Positions 23,166 through 35,639 of a DNA stretch of 64,000 nt are shown piece after piece (positions within the stretch are counted from its first letter, which is position 1; every line of letters begins with the position of its first letter). The DNA is from Pyxicephalus adspersus. Its lineage: Eukaryota > Chordata > Amphibia > Anura > Pyxicephalidae. Where the stretch lies: the NCBI RefSeq assembly GCF_032062135.1, contig NC_092859.1:65527769-65591768 (forward strand). The letters run 5' to 3'. The notes beneath the pieces were generated by a model. It saw only the letters and a program-made list of their open reading frames with translations, did not search any database and had not been told where the DNA came from. The position numbers and the translations under genes are program-made.

Positions 23166-25628
23166 CTATTCAGCACAAGGTATGGACAAGTCCTGTGGGA
23201 TCCATGCCTGGTTCATTTTAATGAACGTGAGCTTGTCCACATTGGCTGTGGACAGGCGGCTGCGCTTGTCTGTGATTACCCCCCCTGCCATGCTAAACAC
23301 ACATTCGGACAATACACTGGCCGCAGGGCAGGCCAGCACCTTCAAGGCGTAAAGGGCAAGCTCAGGCCATGTGCCCAATTTGCAGACCCAGAAGTTGAAT
23401 GGGGCAGACCCATCAGTCAGTACGTGTAGGCATGTGCACACATACTGTTCCACCATGTTGCTGAAATGCTGCCTCCTGCTGGTGGTGCTGGTTGTTGTGG
23501 CGTGCTGACAAAGCTTTTCCACATTTCGGCCATGTTAATCCTCCCTTCTGAGGTGCTGGCGGTGCCCCAGGTGCGTTTGCGACTTCTTCCTCCTCCTCTT
23601 CCTTCGCCTTGTGCTTCCACTGAGCCCCCGCTGTCAGGTGGAAATGCAATCAGCAGCGCGTCTACCAGCGTGCGCTAGTACTGGCGCATCTTCAGATCAC
23701 ACTCCAGTGACGGAATTAAGGATGGCACGTTGTCCTTGTAGCGGGGATCCAGCAGGTTTGCCACACAGTAATCAGCATTGGTTAGAATGTGGGCAACTCG
23801 GCTGTCGTTGCTGTGTTCCAGGCTGCCCAGAGGCAACAACAAGCTGTCCTCTGTAGGAGGTGTTATTGTCTGTGTCCTCTGTATCCCCCCAGCCACGCTC
23901 CAGTGGTACCCATGAGCTGCTTTTGGTGCCACCCTGCTGTGATCATGGTTCCTCTTCCTCATCATCCTCCTCCTCCTCATCCTCCAGCCACTTGTAAATG
24001 ACTGGCCTGATAACCATGAAAATGATCCCTCTTCCTCCTCCTCTTCCTCCTGTGCCACATCCTCTTCCATCATTGCCCGAAGTGTTTTTTCAAGGAGACA
24101 AAGAAATGGGGTAGTAACGCTGAGGACGGCGTTATCGGCACTGTCCATGTTGGTGGAGTACTCGAAACAGAGCAACACGGCACACACGTCCCGCATGGAG
24201 GCCCACTCGTCGGTGGTGAAGTGGTGCTGTTCCGCAGAGCGACTCACACATACAGCTGAAACTCCACTATTGCCTGCTGCTGCTCGCACAGTTTCTCCAG
24301 CATGTGCAAGGTGAGCAGGAAGGCCGAAGTTAAGCTGCAGCACAGACAGGCAAGCAGCAGCAGGGTGGGAACACTGAAAGCACGCACAAATGGCTCGCAC
24401 TTTCTTCAGCAGCTCTGACATATCGGGATAATTTTTCAGCAACCACTCATCGGTCTGTTGTCCCATCCCGGTCCACAGATCCTGCACGGTGTGAGGTTTT
24501 TCCCCTAAACAGATGAGTTTCAAAACAGCCTGCTGTCGTTTCGCCCTGGCTGTGCTGATGATGGTGGTGAAGGTGTTACGCTGACCGGATGAGGAGGTTG
24601 TACAGGAGGAACCGAAGTAGGAGGAGGAAGCAACAAGAGGCAAAGAGAAATGTCCTGCAATCTTCCAAACTGCTATCCGCCTTAGGCCCAGCCACCACTG
24701 CATTTACCCACTGTGCAGTTAGGGATATAATGCCCCTGCCTGTGCTTACTGGTCCACATATCGGTGGTTATGTGGACCTTGCCACAGATGGCGTCGCACA
24801 GTGCACACCTAATTTTGTCCTCCACTTGGTCGTGCCGGGCAGGGATGGCTCCCCTGGAAAAGTACCCTGCTTTTGCACCCTGCTCCCTCTTTTGCTGTGC
24901 GGCTGGCGCTGTGTGACCACCACCTCTTCCTCCGAACTGCACACGTCAGTCGCATGACCTTAATTTCATGTGGGGTCTAGGACCTCATCATCCTCCACAT
25001 CATCTTCCACCCACTCTTCACCCCTGCCCTCCTTGCCGATCTGCACACTGCAGAAAGCCGCAGCAGTTGGCACCTGTGTTTCGTCATCATCAGAGACGTG
25101 CTGCATTGGTCCTCCCATGTCAACATCCTGAAACATAAGATGTTGGGCATCGGTGAACTCAATCTCTTTCACTTCTGGGGCAGGGCTATGTGGACGGCCC
25201 ACAGAAACCCTGCCAGCAGAGTCATCAAAAAGCATAAGAGACTGCTGCATGACTTGGGGCTCAGACTGCTTGGCTGATTTCCAAGGGGGTGAGGAGAAAG
25301 ACAGATGCCCATTTGCTGCAGGTGCCAACTCTGCACTTTCGGCATTGGACCTGGTGGGAGACAATGTGAAGGAACTGGAGGCACTGTCAGCCACCCAATC
25401 TACTACCGCCTCTACTTGTTCTGGCCTCACTATTTGTACACCGGTATTCGGGCCTACAAAATAACGCAGAACGTTCTGTCACCTACGTGCACCTGAGGAA
25501 GGTGTTTGATTTGGGTGTGTAGCTGGCACAGATCGACCACGTCCTCTCCCTGCAAAAGGAGCTCCACCAACACCAGCAGCACCATGACCAGGGCCACGTC
25601 CCTTATTTGATGCTCTCCTCATTCTCAT
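23166..25628 (-). pseudogene. hAT-1 transposase pseudogene
   Basis: The start is taken as the ATG at 25628-25626, giving MRMRRASNKGRGPGHGAAG and a Gly/Arg-rich N-terminus. An in-frame TGA follows before QNVLRYFVGPNTG; the frame then runs to about 24966 with an acidic tail. After a gap and frame change, 24942-24682 has the catalytic block VHITTDMWTSKHRQGHYI; 24703-23675 has KPHTVQDLWTGMGQQ, FTTDEWASMRDVCAVL, an acidic Glu run and ANLLDPRYKD; 23522-23166 has TWPELALYALKVLACPAAS, then ECVFSMAGGVITDKRSRLS and LTFIKMN. The last is the hAT C-terminal dimerisation (HATC) domain. At least one nonsense change and three frame changes make it inactive. No clear BED zinc finger remains. Confidence 0.85.
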
Positions 25629-25637
25629 TCTTTAAGG

Positions 25638-26890
25638 TCACCCACCAAACTTTATTAACTATATTAACCCCCCTAGCGGTATTCCCGAGTGTGACTCGGG
25701 GTGGGAAAAATTGCCAAAAGCGGTAATCCCGAAACCAGGTTCTACTGTCCTGACTGTGATGTTGGAGTTTGTGCAGCACCCTGCTTTAAAATCTACCACA
25801 CCCCGGATGTCTACTAAAAATGTAAATATATTTTTTTTTCTAAAATCTGCATTTAATTTATCTTCTTATTTATCAATAATATTGCACCCTTGTTTGGAAA
25901 ATTTCAGTTAGAATTTTTTGATAAAATTTTTTTGGATAAATTACACTGTTGTGGTCTATTATTTCATTATTTTTTAAAATTATGTATTATAATTATGTAT
26001 TATATTATAATTTATGATTATAATATAATAAATAAAGATAATTATTGTACCCGGGAGTTAATCCTAAGAATTACAGGCCCACAATATAAACAAAAATTTC
26101 CACGCAAAAAAAATAGGATCACTTTTTGCATCAAAAAATGACAAAATTAGAACGCTAGGGGGGTTAATTTCCCTTAATTTCATGTATGCAGTGCAGGTGT
26201 ACCTCACAACAAGAATGGGAATATGTCACCCACCAATCTAATAGACGGATTAACTTTAATAATTTCACTGTCACGTATGCAATGCAGGTGTACCTCACAC
26301 AAAAATTGGGTATATTTCACCCACCGAACTAACAGACGGATTAACTATATTGATTTCCCTGTCACATATGTAACGCAGGTGTTTCTCACACAGAAATTGG
26401 GTATATGTCACCCACCGAACTACCAGACAGATTAACTATATTTATTTCTCTGTCAGGTATGCAGTGCAGGTGTACCTCACACCAAGAATGGGAATATGTC
26501 ACCCACTGAACTAACAGACAGATTAACTATTATATTTTTATGTCTAGGGTACAAAGATGGTGGATTGCACCCACAAAAAAATTGCTATAGGTCACCCACA
26601 GAATTAACAGCCAGATTAATTAATTTATTTCTGTGTCAGGGGTGCAAAGATGGTGCATTGCACCCACAAGAAATCGCTATAGGTCACCCACAGAATTAAC
26701 AGCCAGATTAATTATTATATTTCTGTGTCAGGGGTGCAAAGATGGTGCATTGCACCCACAAAAGATCGCTATGGGTCACCCACAGAATTAACAGCCAGAA
26801 TAATTATTATATTTCTTTGTCAGGGGTGCAAAGCTAGTGTATAGCACCCACAAAAAATTCACTATAGGTCACCAACAGAACAAATAGCCA
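25638..26890. repeat. tandem array, about 92-bp period, inside hAT-1
   Basis: Units carry gtcacccaccgaactaacag followed by a gattaactat block, and later units gtcacccacagaattaacag with ggtgcaaagatggtgcattg. Unit marks fall near 26225, 26315, 26407, 26498, 26591, 26683, 26775 and 26868. A further unit start at 25638 is separated from the rest by the MITE 25668-26163. Two subfamilies are visible: early units (gcagtgcaggtgtacctcac) and late units (ggtgcattgcacccac). The array lies directly upstream of the hAT-1 transposase start. Confidence 0.85.
25668..26163. mobile_element. piggyBac-like MITE, complete
   Basis: Ends are cccccctagcggt... and ...aacgctagggggg, a near-perfect inverted repeat, with TTAA at 25664-25667 and 26164-26167. 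Removing the element and one TTAA restores the ~92-bp tandem unit. Sequence inside (cctaagaattacaggcccac; caataatattgcacccttg) matches the reversed fragment at 47616-47830. Noncoding, 496 bases. Confidence 0.88.
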
Positions 26891-27659
26891 GATGAGATTC
26901 CTAACACTGTCCTTCACTTCAGCTGCCTGCTTCCTGTCCTTGCTCTACTCAGAGCTGATGGACGATGCTACACGTGATCCAGCTTTTATAGAAGCTGGGT
27001 CACATGATGCACCAGCCAATAACAGCCATGCCATTACTAGGCATGGCTGTGATGGCTTCTAAGTGCCCACAGCTTAAAAGCTTGTTGATTGGCTGCCCTG
27101 CAGCCTTTAAACAAGCTTTATTAAATGCCTGAACACCGAACTCGAACCCAAACTTTTCAGGCAAAGTTCGGGATCGGGTCCGGGTACTCAAAATCGCAAA
27201 GTTCGGTACAGACCCAAACTTTACAGTTCAGGTTCGCTCAACACTAATCTTAACCTAACGTCATACTTACTAAAACAAAAGGCAAACCAAATGTACTACA
27301 TCAAAACATGTTTTTATGAATTAATAAAGTGCCTATTTGTGTGAACAAAATGTCCATATTTACTATTTTAACTTAAAAAATCTAGTACACCATTAATGGG
27401 CTTAATAAAAGAAAGAAATTTAAAAGGCATTATTGAAATTAGAATTTCATTACCCCAAGTGATTTAAGGCTTTTAATTTTAATAAGCAGCATTCAACTTT
27501 TATTTCTTACTAACAATACACTGGGTACATTAGCAAAATAGTACAAAGTCGCCTCCGCTTATATTAAAATTCATAAATACGGAAAAAAATTTATACACTT
27601 TTAATAAATATCCCAGATAAGGTTTTGTACATTTAAAACTTGGAGTCATTGCAGAGAGA

Positions 27660-28057
27660 AGAGAGACTACAATCTACAAAGATTCTATGGCCAAAGTAAC
27701 CCAGTGGATTCTCAGAGCTGCAATCATTTTGCAGCCCTGGGAATCCTGTTTGCGATCCGCAGCACTAGAGGTTAAATGGGGACAAGTCTCCCCATTCAAA
27801 AACTCTAGTGCTCCCTAATTGGCTGAGGAAAGCTTTCGTCAGCCAATCAGAGAGCAATAGAGGTTTTGAATGGGGAGACTTGTCCCCATTTAACCTTTAG
27901 TGCCGGGGATTGTACACTGAGCTGATCAATTAATTTTTTAAATTCGAGCTCAATTGGCGAATTTACACCTGCCATTCTCACTTACAATTTTGGTAAGTGA
28001 GAATGCCAAATTCGCTGTGTGATCGAGTTTTAAAAATTTGCTCGCTCATCCTTACTC
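27660..28057. repeat. foldback MITE with hAT-like right end
   Basis: Inverted arms ggttaaatggggacaagtct (about 27772) and agacttgtccccatttaacc (about 27876) fold on each other. The right edge, reversed, reads taaggatgagcgagc, resembling the hAT-1 terminus. The arm sequence is closely related to the foldback at 43150-43745 and to 57757-57975. The left end is not certain. The stretch 27255-27659 holds nothing recognised. Confidence 0.5.
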
Positions 28058-28782
28058 AGGACCTGTACTCTAGACTGAAGCTAAGGTAGAGTTAAGCATT
28101 AATTTATTCCTCTTAAATAAAAAAAAATGAAAATAAAAAAGAAAACTTTTTGTTTTGAAGGTAAAAGTATCCTCATAAGAGCTTGTCCCAAGCTGGGGTG
28201 ATTGATATTCTCCTTTAAAATAAAGCAGAGAATGTTCAATAACAATATCTACTGTTATGACAGAACACATAAATAATGTTTCTTAAATGATTTGCAAAAT
28301 AGATTATTCAGCTGCAGTCAAGATTCAATTCATATTTCTTAATCAAGCCTGTGATTTGGCCTGCACCATGCTAATGGATGTTGTTATGAGAAGATCATAT
28401 AAAGCAGAGGTATTTCCATTCTGCAGAATATAAATATACATTTAGGGTATTAGATTAAATTGTGAATATACTGAGGGCTCTCTGCCATAACTGAATATAA
28501 AAGTATTTATTTCATATTTCGAATAGGTCCAAATGGTGGGGTGGAGTTTAAATTTGAGAGTCCATAATATAAAGCTTATCAAATTATATCAGATGTTAGT
28601 ACAATAATCATGATGAGAAAACCTGGAATAAATAAAATACCAAGGAAAGAAGTCAATATTGTCTATTTCTATTCATAACTGTTTATGGCAGTTCCTGTAA
28701 GGAAATAACCTACAGAACAAGCTGCCTGGATGATTGTATGACATTCCAAATTCAATAGCCGGAATATGACACATTTTCTTCT
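28058..28782. other. noncoding stretch, no recognised element
   Basis: AT-rich sequence with no conserved coding block or repeat ends that I can identify. Confidence 0.35.
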
Positions 28783-28786
28783 TTAA

Positions 28787-29211
28787 CCTCCCTGGTGGTA
28801 TGAATAATGAGAATCCTCATTATTTTAAATTTCCCGTCTGGTCCAACCTACCATCTTCATGGTCCCGCCTAATAGCCAGACACTCACGGGCAGATGCCCA
28901 GCCGACATCTGCTTCCCCTGGCCTGGTGTCCCCAATGTTCTCACACAGGGGACGCAGATGCCGGCAACATGTGTGTAGCCTGGCGATGCCTGGCCGACAT
29001 CGCTAGGGGGAGCAGGTGCCGGGCATCACTGGAGGACGCCATAGACATCGCTGGAGGACACTGCAGGCACTGCTGGAGGACGCCGCTGGAATGTAGGAAC
29101 CAGGTAGGACTTTTAATCTCCCTAGAAATTCCACTCCGAGTGTGGTTCGGGGTTACCACTTTTGGTATGGAAATCCAACCCGAGCCACACTTGCGAATAC
29201 TGCCAGAAAGG
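28787..29211. mobile_element. piggyBac-like MITE, complete
   Basis: Flanked by TTAA at 28783-28786 and 29212-29215. The left end cctccctggtggtat pairs with the reversed right end cctttctggcagtat. The GC-rich centre has repeats of gccgacatcgctgg-type text. Noncoding, 425 bases. A downstream CR1 fragment starts about 30 bases after it. Confidence 0.75.
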
Positions 29212-29246
29212 TTAAAAGATGCAAAAGCAGAAAGAGCAAAATACAA

Positions 29247-30050
29247 ATCTAGGCCTCCCAGTGCTAAGGAAGAAATAGAAAATCAACTTCCAACACAGAT
29301 AGAGAAAGCAGCAAAAAGTGGAAGTGTTTTTATCATGGGAGATTTCAACTACCCTGACATTGACTTTAGTAGTGGCACTACAGGAACAGCAAAAGGGAGG
29401 ACATTTGTAAATTTATTACAAGATAATCTTACGGTACAGTTTAGAGAAGCCCCAACTAGAAATGATACTCTGCTGGACCTAGTTCTTTCTAACAATGCAG
29501 AGCTTATAACAAATGTGCATATAAAAGAGAATCTGGGTAGCAGTGACCATAATATGATTTCATTTAATGTAAATTGTAAACAGGAAAGATACAAACATTT
29601 AATTTTAAGAGAGCAAATTTTCCATTATTAAGGGCGGCTCTCTGTGACTTGGACTGGGAGACAAAATTGTCCATAAAGAACACAGAACATAAATAGGAAT
29701 GTTTCAAGTCTGTTCAGCTCCCTCATGAAGTAGTTTCAGCAACTATTATAGATTGCTTTAAGAAAAAGCAGGATGCTTTTCTTTAAGCACAGAAAATAAC
29801 TGGATATTAAGGCTTTAAAGTAAAAATAACAGTGACTGTTGATCCAGGGAACATCCGATTGCCTTATGGAATCAGGAAGGAATTTTTTTTTCCTGTTGAA
29901 GCAAATTGTATCAGAGTTTTTATGCCTTCCTCTGGACCATTTATGTCTTATAGGGGTTTATATCTGGGATATGTTTATTTCCCTAGTGGTTGAACTTGAT
30001 GGACTTATGTCTTTTTTCAGCCCAACCTACTATACTATATCACTTTAACA
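29247..30050 (+). pseudogene. CR1 LINE fragment: endonuclease C-terminus joined to 3' UTR
   Basis: A frame open to 29631 encodes RPPSAKEEIENQLPTQIEK, then GSVFIMGDFNYPDIDF, REAPTRNDTLLDLVLSNN and KENLGSSDHNMISFNV. GDFN and SDHN are catalytic motifs of the AP-type endonuclease of LINE ORF2, and both are intact here. After HLILREQIF the frame ends at a TAA, and by about 29690 the sequence has jumped to the CR1 3' UTR (tagtttcagcaactattata onward), so the whole reverse transcriptase is deleted. The tail ends near 30040 with cccaacctactatac. Confidence 0.8.
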
Positions 30051-30889
30051 AAAACATACCAATACTAAAGAAAAAAAAATAACACATAGAACATAGAACT
30101 GAACATTATATAACAGAAACTAATAAACAACAGATCATTATTACATTATATTTATTAAAATGCGCACAACCACTTGATTTCTTTGGAGTCTTTGGGCCCA
30201 GGGACCTATACCATAAATTACAGCCCAGCCTCCATCAGTCACAGCTGACAGAGGACCCTGCTATCACTCAGCTACTGCAGTATTATCCACAACCTCAAGA
30301 AGCTGGGCCCAGTTTGGGTCATTCATTTGCCCCTGTCAGTTAGTTTATGGTACTTTTATCCAATTAGGAGAAATTACTGAAAATGTATTGTGAGTATGAA
30401 AGTGGGTACAGAATGTGATAGTTAGGGAAATTTAACTGGAGAAATCTGGGACTTTGTGTGTGTGTGTGTGTGTGTGTGTGGTGAGAAGGGGGTAACACAC
30501 TGCTGAGATCTATGACTGATGGATGGAAATACTTGAAATATGTGTTTGATAAGGGTGGGGGTTGGAAAGAGAGCACAGTGGAGAAATTTGTGAATGATTG
30601 TGAAAACAATGACAAGTAATGAGGATAGAATGTGAAAACACAATGAAAGCATATGTGAGTGCCATAAGGTGAACTACCTATGGAGATATATGACTAATTG
30701 AAAGGGAACACACTAGAGTAGGGTTTCCTAAATAAGGTTTCATGGAACCATATGGTTACCTGAGAAGTCCCTATGGGTTCCATGGTGATTAACTGTTTGG
30801 GTATTTATTGATTAAAATACTATTTATACCATTAAAAAATTATTTAAAAAAATGATGTATCTTACTAAGTCTCAAGGGATGAACCAGAA
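30051..30889. other. noncoding stretch with (TG)n microsatellite
   Basis: Contains a pure TG run at 30455-30480. The text at 30715-30800 (ggtttcatggaaccatatgg) resembles a common vertebrate repeat, related to 38268-38535. No gene recognised. Confidence 0.4.
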
Positions 30890-31640
30890 GAAATCCTATT
30901 GTTGGTAACTGCTTCCTTTTGCATGCAGAAGAAAATCTTATTCTAGCCAATTCATACATCTCTGTTTTGCACCTGAGCACTTATGCTGAATTGGTTCACA
31001 AATTGTAGTGAAATTCATTTTTTCTTCTGCAAATAGCTGCTTAAAACAAGCAAATATCAAGATATATTTAATGTTTTGTCTGCAAATTTGGAAGCAAAAA
31101 GCTGTCTTGGAAGGAATGTGTTGGCTTCTGTACTGACAGTGTCCCACCAATGGTTGGCTCTATGAGTGGCTTTTTCTCTCTTCTAAAAAAGAAAAATCCT
31201 TATACTGTCACAACACACTGCTTTCTTCACAAAGTTCTCACTCTGCTCAGAATAACTATTACAACTGAAATACCATAATAAAGATATTGATGCTACAAAA
31301 TTGTTAACTTTAAAAAAAAGACTGGTTCTCTAAAAGTTTAAAAAGCCTAATGAAAACATGAACAAAAATCCATGAATCCCCTGCTACAGATATAAATTGG
31401 GTGGCTTAGCAGCGGATGAATTCTCATCAGAAAGAATGCGCTGAAAGGAACATTGCAGGAGTACTGTATATTCAGGAAAAAATAGGCCAGATTTTGCTGA
31501 GTTCGCATTTGAAAATTTGTGGAAGAAACTAGCCTAGTTGGATGACATTTATCATCAGATGAATCAGTTGAATATATCAGGCTAAGGAAGAAAATATCCT
31601 GACTTTAAGCCACAGGATACCTGGTCTCAAAAAGGTATTT
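30890..31640 (+). pseudogene. hAT transposase relic of the ZBED/SCAND3-like type
   Basis: From 31105 an open block encodes SWKECVGFCTDSVPPMVG, SGFFSLLKKKNPY and THCFLHKVL. These match the middle of the large domesticated-type hAT transposases (ZBED5, SCAND3, GTF2IRD2 relatives), where WxxCVGxCTDGAxxMxG and THCxLHRExL are conserved. Upstream in other frames is LLKTSKYQDIFNVLSANLEA (about 31040-31095), also a family block. Downstream, 31385-31430 preserves GWLSSG, the place of the usual RWLSRG motif. Stops and frame changes are frequent and N- and C-termini are missing, so it is a dead fragment. Flanking ends were not found. Confidence 0.72.
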
Positions 31641-34189
31641 AAAGGTTTTTACAATTCAGTGATTTGTATAATTAATGATTTCTGTTAAATAGGGTAAACA
31701 ATTCCCACCCATATACAGAATATTCAAGTATCCAGTAAAACAAAACCCTGACTCAGATACAAGGATACAAAACAATATCCCCAAATGTGGAACAAAGTCA
31801 GAGCAATAACAAAATAACCAGCATAAATCAAATCTTGAAATTAGGAAATTCTTTAGTGTACATAAAACATTCTGTCAGGGACCTATAAATGATCAGGTAT
31901 AGAAATTGAGACTTGGGGGTGGAAGGCAAATAGATTTAAAAGATTTTAAAGGTTTCATCAATTGTTGAAAAAAACTTTGTTACAAATAGGAATCTTGAGA
32001 TGTCCTCCCTATTTCTTAGACTCAAAAGTCAGGAGCGATATCAGCAAGTTTACATATAATTAAAAACCACAAGAATACATTACAGAACAAAACAACACAG
32101 ATGTATGACTGGATGAGGGACCTCTGAGTTTTCTGCTCAGTCTGAGAATTTGGGTTTAAGAAAACAAGAGGAGCATTGTTAACTACAATGTGATTACACA
32201 CTCAAGATTACAATAACTGACTTTTTGTCCTTAGACAAATTCTGGATTTTGTGAAAGAGAAGAATCTTTCTCTTTATGGAAAAGCAGCGAATATTTTACT
32301 GCGATTTTCCACTGTTTGAGCAAGCTGTTCTGTTTAACAAGTATCAAAATCAATGACATAACCTGGATGACCCAGCAAGCCTTGAATAAACCTGCTGTAA
32401 GATTGAAAACGTTTGCCAGCAAATTATATATACGAAGTCCGTTCCAGGTTTGCTGGATCATCCATATTCTCCCATGATGGTCCAGCTTCTCTAGTCTTGG
32501 AGAGCTTTGACAATTTAGGCCTCATGTATCTATAATACTTTTGCAGCCTGTCCCAACAGCCAATGTGGATATATTAGGTTTTGAACAGAAGTTACTTTAA
32601 AACACTGGCGCAAAGTAAAAGACTATGAGGGTGGTAAAAAGTGGGGGTTCCATCAAAAGGTACCAGAAAGTACCAGAAAGTACCTGTGTGATTTGTAAAT
32701 ATGTCCCTTCATACACTAATATTTTCTCTTTCTAAATTTAAATTAAAATAAAAAAACAGAAATCTATGCACATATAGTTGCTGATTTGATAATCCCTGTG
32801 ATCCATCTTTTAGAAAGTGTTCAATATACTGAGTTTCTTAAGTAATTATTTTCCTTTTTGAACTAAAAGAGAACTTTCAGTAAATATTAAACAGCAGTCT
32901 CCAGCAGATATTTCTTAGTCTGGAAACTTGTTGATGACATATCTGATGTAATTAGTGGAGACAAGCCAACTGTGGTTTTATTTCCTGCCTGCCATGAGAA
33001 ATTATAGGATCTAGTAATGTCAGCATATCTGTGATTCATCATATCAATCAAGTGAAATCAATACATGGCCGAAATAGATTACATATGTATGATCGATGGA
33101 TAATTAAAAAATGTGTCCTACTTACTCAGTATTAATTTCAGCCGTGAAAAATGCAAAACTTTGAATGTTTCAGTTACTTTTAAATCAACATTAAACATAC
33201 ATTTTCCAAAACCACAAACAAGTTGTTTATAAAAATCCATTACAGATGTTATTTTTGAAGTCCAAAAACTGGCATAAAATATAAAAAATATCATATGCAC
33301 ACCTGAAATAGGCTCCATTTTTTCTGATGTCTGGAGAAAGCTTTTGTTGGCTCAAAAGAACATCTTATAATTGGCTCTTCAGTGCAAAATCAGATTTGTT
33401 AGTTAGCTCAACTGTTTATGAATATAGGATTATGCATAAACCTGTGTGCATTGAGTGTGCTCCATATTTAAGTCCTTTTTCTGTTCATTCAGAACCTCAT
33501 CAGAACAGATAATAAACCACTTCACGAACAGATGTGCCACTTATTCATCTAGTTCTGTGACGATAATGAAGGAAATTTAATCTGGAGTATCTACGGAAGA
33601 TGATCTGAAAGACAGATTGATATGAATAATAAAGGCTCAATGTTTAAAAAAAGAAAAAAAAGTAAAAGATGGTGATTAACTATAATGTAAAGTTATATCT
33701 AATGGATTTTAACATAATATACAGTTTTCTGTGTTTTTCACGTAAATAGAAGTAAATTTATACTTGTGCACAAACATGAACGGATACCTCAATACTTTTA
33801 GACTTTTTGATATTCTAAGGTATTTTAAGGTATAAATATTAAAATAAAAATGGCGCAGTCAAAGCACCATTTCAATTTATTCCATTCCAAGCACCAATTC
33901 ATTCATGTGTGATGTTGTCAGTTGGATCTCGATGCAGTCTCTCATGTGTCTTTTCTTTAACTGTTAGCATGCTCACTCTTGGCTTATAAAACAAGTGGCT
34001 GGGAATAAGTGGAGTTAGAAAACACAGGAGTTGTGTTTTTCTGATATTGTTCTGATATTTGTTTCTGATATTGTTTATTTGGGAGTTGTGTCTGTTTGAC
34101 AGTCATTTTTTAATAACTTTTTTTATTCTCCTTCCTTGCTGACCTTTAAAGGGGAATGGTCAAGGCTTTGCAGGTGATTTAAGTTCTGG
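31641..34189. other. mostly unrecognised noncoding DNA
   Basis: Around 32360-32500 two related phrases occur, ggatgacccagcaagcc and gtttgctggatcatcc (opposite strands), suggesting a small foldback repeat. The rest shows no coding block or TE ends. Confidence 0.35.
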
Positions 34190-34539
34190 TTAACTCACCT
34201 TGAGCTTGCTGTACCTCTGTGACAGAGGTGAGCAAGTCGCCCTTCTGGAATCCCGCATTGGAGAGCTGGAGAAGCGCACTACAACACTGAAATCACTGGA
34301 TCACCTTGAGAGGAGTTTTCTTCTCACTTAGCAGGTAGTTATTGGCTTAGGTGTGGGGGTTGGAGATGTTAATCAAAATAAACATATAGGGTAGCTGGGT
34401 TACTGTAGTTAGAAGGAGTGGTAGAGGCTCCCAGAAAAGGAAGGCTAGCCCTGTGTTTGAGCAACCTAACAAATTTACAAAGTTATGTGAAGATGTGCAG
34501 GTGGCAGACCCAGTGGAGGCAACTCAGTGATGGTAAATG

Positions 34540-35175
34540 CAGCAATGGTTTAAAGAGCCTGTTCGCCAACGCTAGAACTCTGGCAAACAAGTTAGAAGCC
34601 TTAATGAATGAAAAACATTATTACATAGTTGGTATTGCTGAATCCTGGCTTTGTTCTTCACATGACTGGGCTGTCCATATTCCTGGGTATACTCTCTTTC
34701 GTAAAAACGAAAAAGGTTGTGGTGTCTGCCTTTATGTGAGAAGTGATCTAAAAGTGAATGTGAAAGAATTGTTGATAGAGCATGTGATGAGGTTGACACA
34801 TTATGGATGGAGTTGAAAGTGGGGATGCATAATACACAATTAGTTACTGGAGTCTGCTATAGGCCCCCAAGTGCTAAGGAAAAAATAGAGAATCAACTAC
34901 TAGCACAGATAGAAAAGCAGCAAAAAGTGGAAGTGTTTTTATCATGGAAGATCTCAACTACCCTGATATTGACTGGAGTAATGGCACTGCAGGAACACCA
35001 AAAGGGAGGAAATTTGTGAGTTTAATACAAGGTAATTTTATGGTACAGTTTAGAGAAGCCCCGACTAGAAATGATACTCTGCTGGGCCTAGTTATTTCTA
35101 ACAATGCAGAGCCTGTACCAAATGTGCATATAAAAGAGAATCTGGGTAGCAGTTACAATAATATAATTTGTAAGT
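34540..35175 (+). pseudogene. CR1 ORF2 AP-type endonuclease relic
   Basis: Frame pieces encode FANARTLANKLEALMNEKHY, VGIAESWLCSSHDW (the ESWL catalytic block), GYTLFRKNEKGCGVCLYVR, then, in other frames, TGVCYRPPSAKEKIENQ, EDLNYPDIDW and APTRNDTLLGLVISNN. Compared with 29334-29556, GDFN has become EDLN and SDHN has become SYNN, so catalytic residues are lost as well as the frame. Confidence 0.8.
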
Positions 35176-35639
35176 TGTAAACAGGAATTAAAAACAGAAA
35201 AGATAAAAACATTTAATTTTAAGAGAGCAAACTTTCTATTATTAAGGGCGGCTCTCTGTGACTTGGACTGGGAGACAATATTGTCCTCAAAGAACACAGA
35301 ACAGAAATGGGAATGTTTCAAGTCTGTTTTACAAATGCACACTGAAAAATATATTCCAATGGGTAATAAATTTAAGAGGCTAAAATTAAAACAAAATGTG
35401 ACTCACAGCTGATGTTAAAAAAGCCATAAAGAACAAGAAAGAGGCATTCCAAAAATATAAAAATGAAGGATCACATTCATCATTTGAAAACTAAAAAGAA
35501 TATAACAAAAGATGTAAAAAGGAGATAAAATGTGCAAAACTTCAAAATGAAAGAGAGATTGCAAAGGAAAGTAAGGCAAACCATCCAAATTTTTTAAAAT
35601 ATATTATTAGCAAAAAGATCGGATCTTACCATGTAGGCC

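Larger units (their letters stand above)
22607..27246 (-). mobile_element. hAT DNA transposon (hAT-1), complete ends
   Basis: The left end reads tagggatgagcaaac and the reverse complement of the right end tagtgttgagcgaac, an imperfect 15-base terminal repeat, followed inward on each side by gttcggg-type sequence. The perfect 8-bp duplication atcttaac flanks it at 22599-22606 and 27247-27254, as expected for hAT insertion. On the minus strand it holds, in order, a ~92-bp tandem array upstream of the gene and a decayed transposase. A piggyBac-like MITE lies inside the array. Length 4640 bases, about 4140 without the MITE. Confidence 0.93.

Noticed and set aside
25153..25464. Plus-strand open frames opposite the hAT-1 transposase
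   Set aside because: They are antisense shadows of a coding relic with GC-rich codons.
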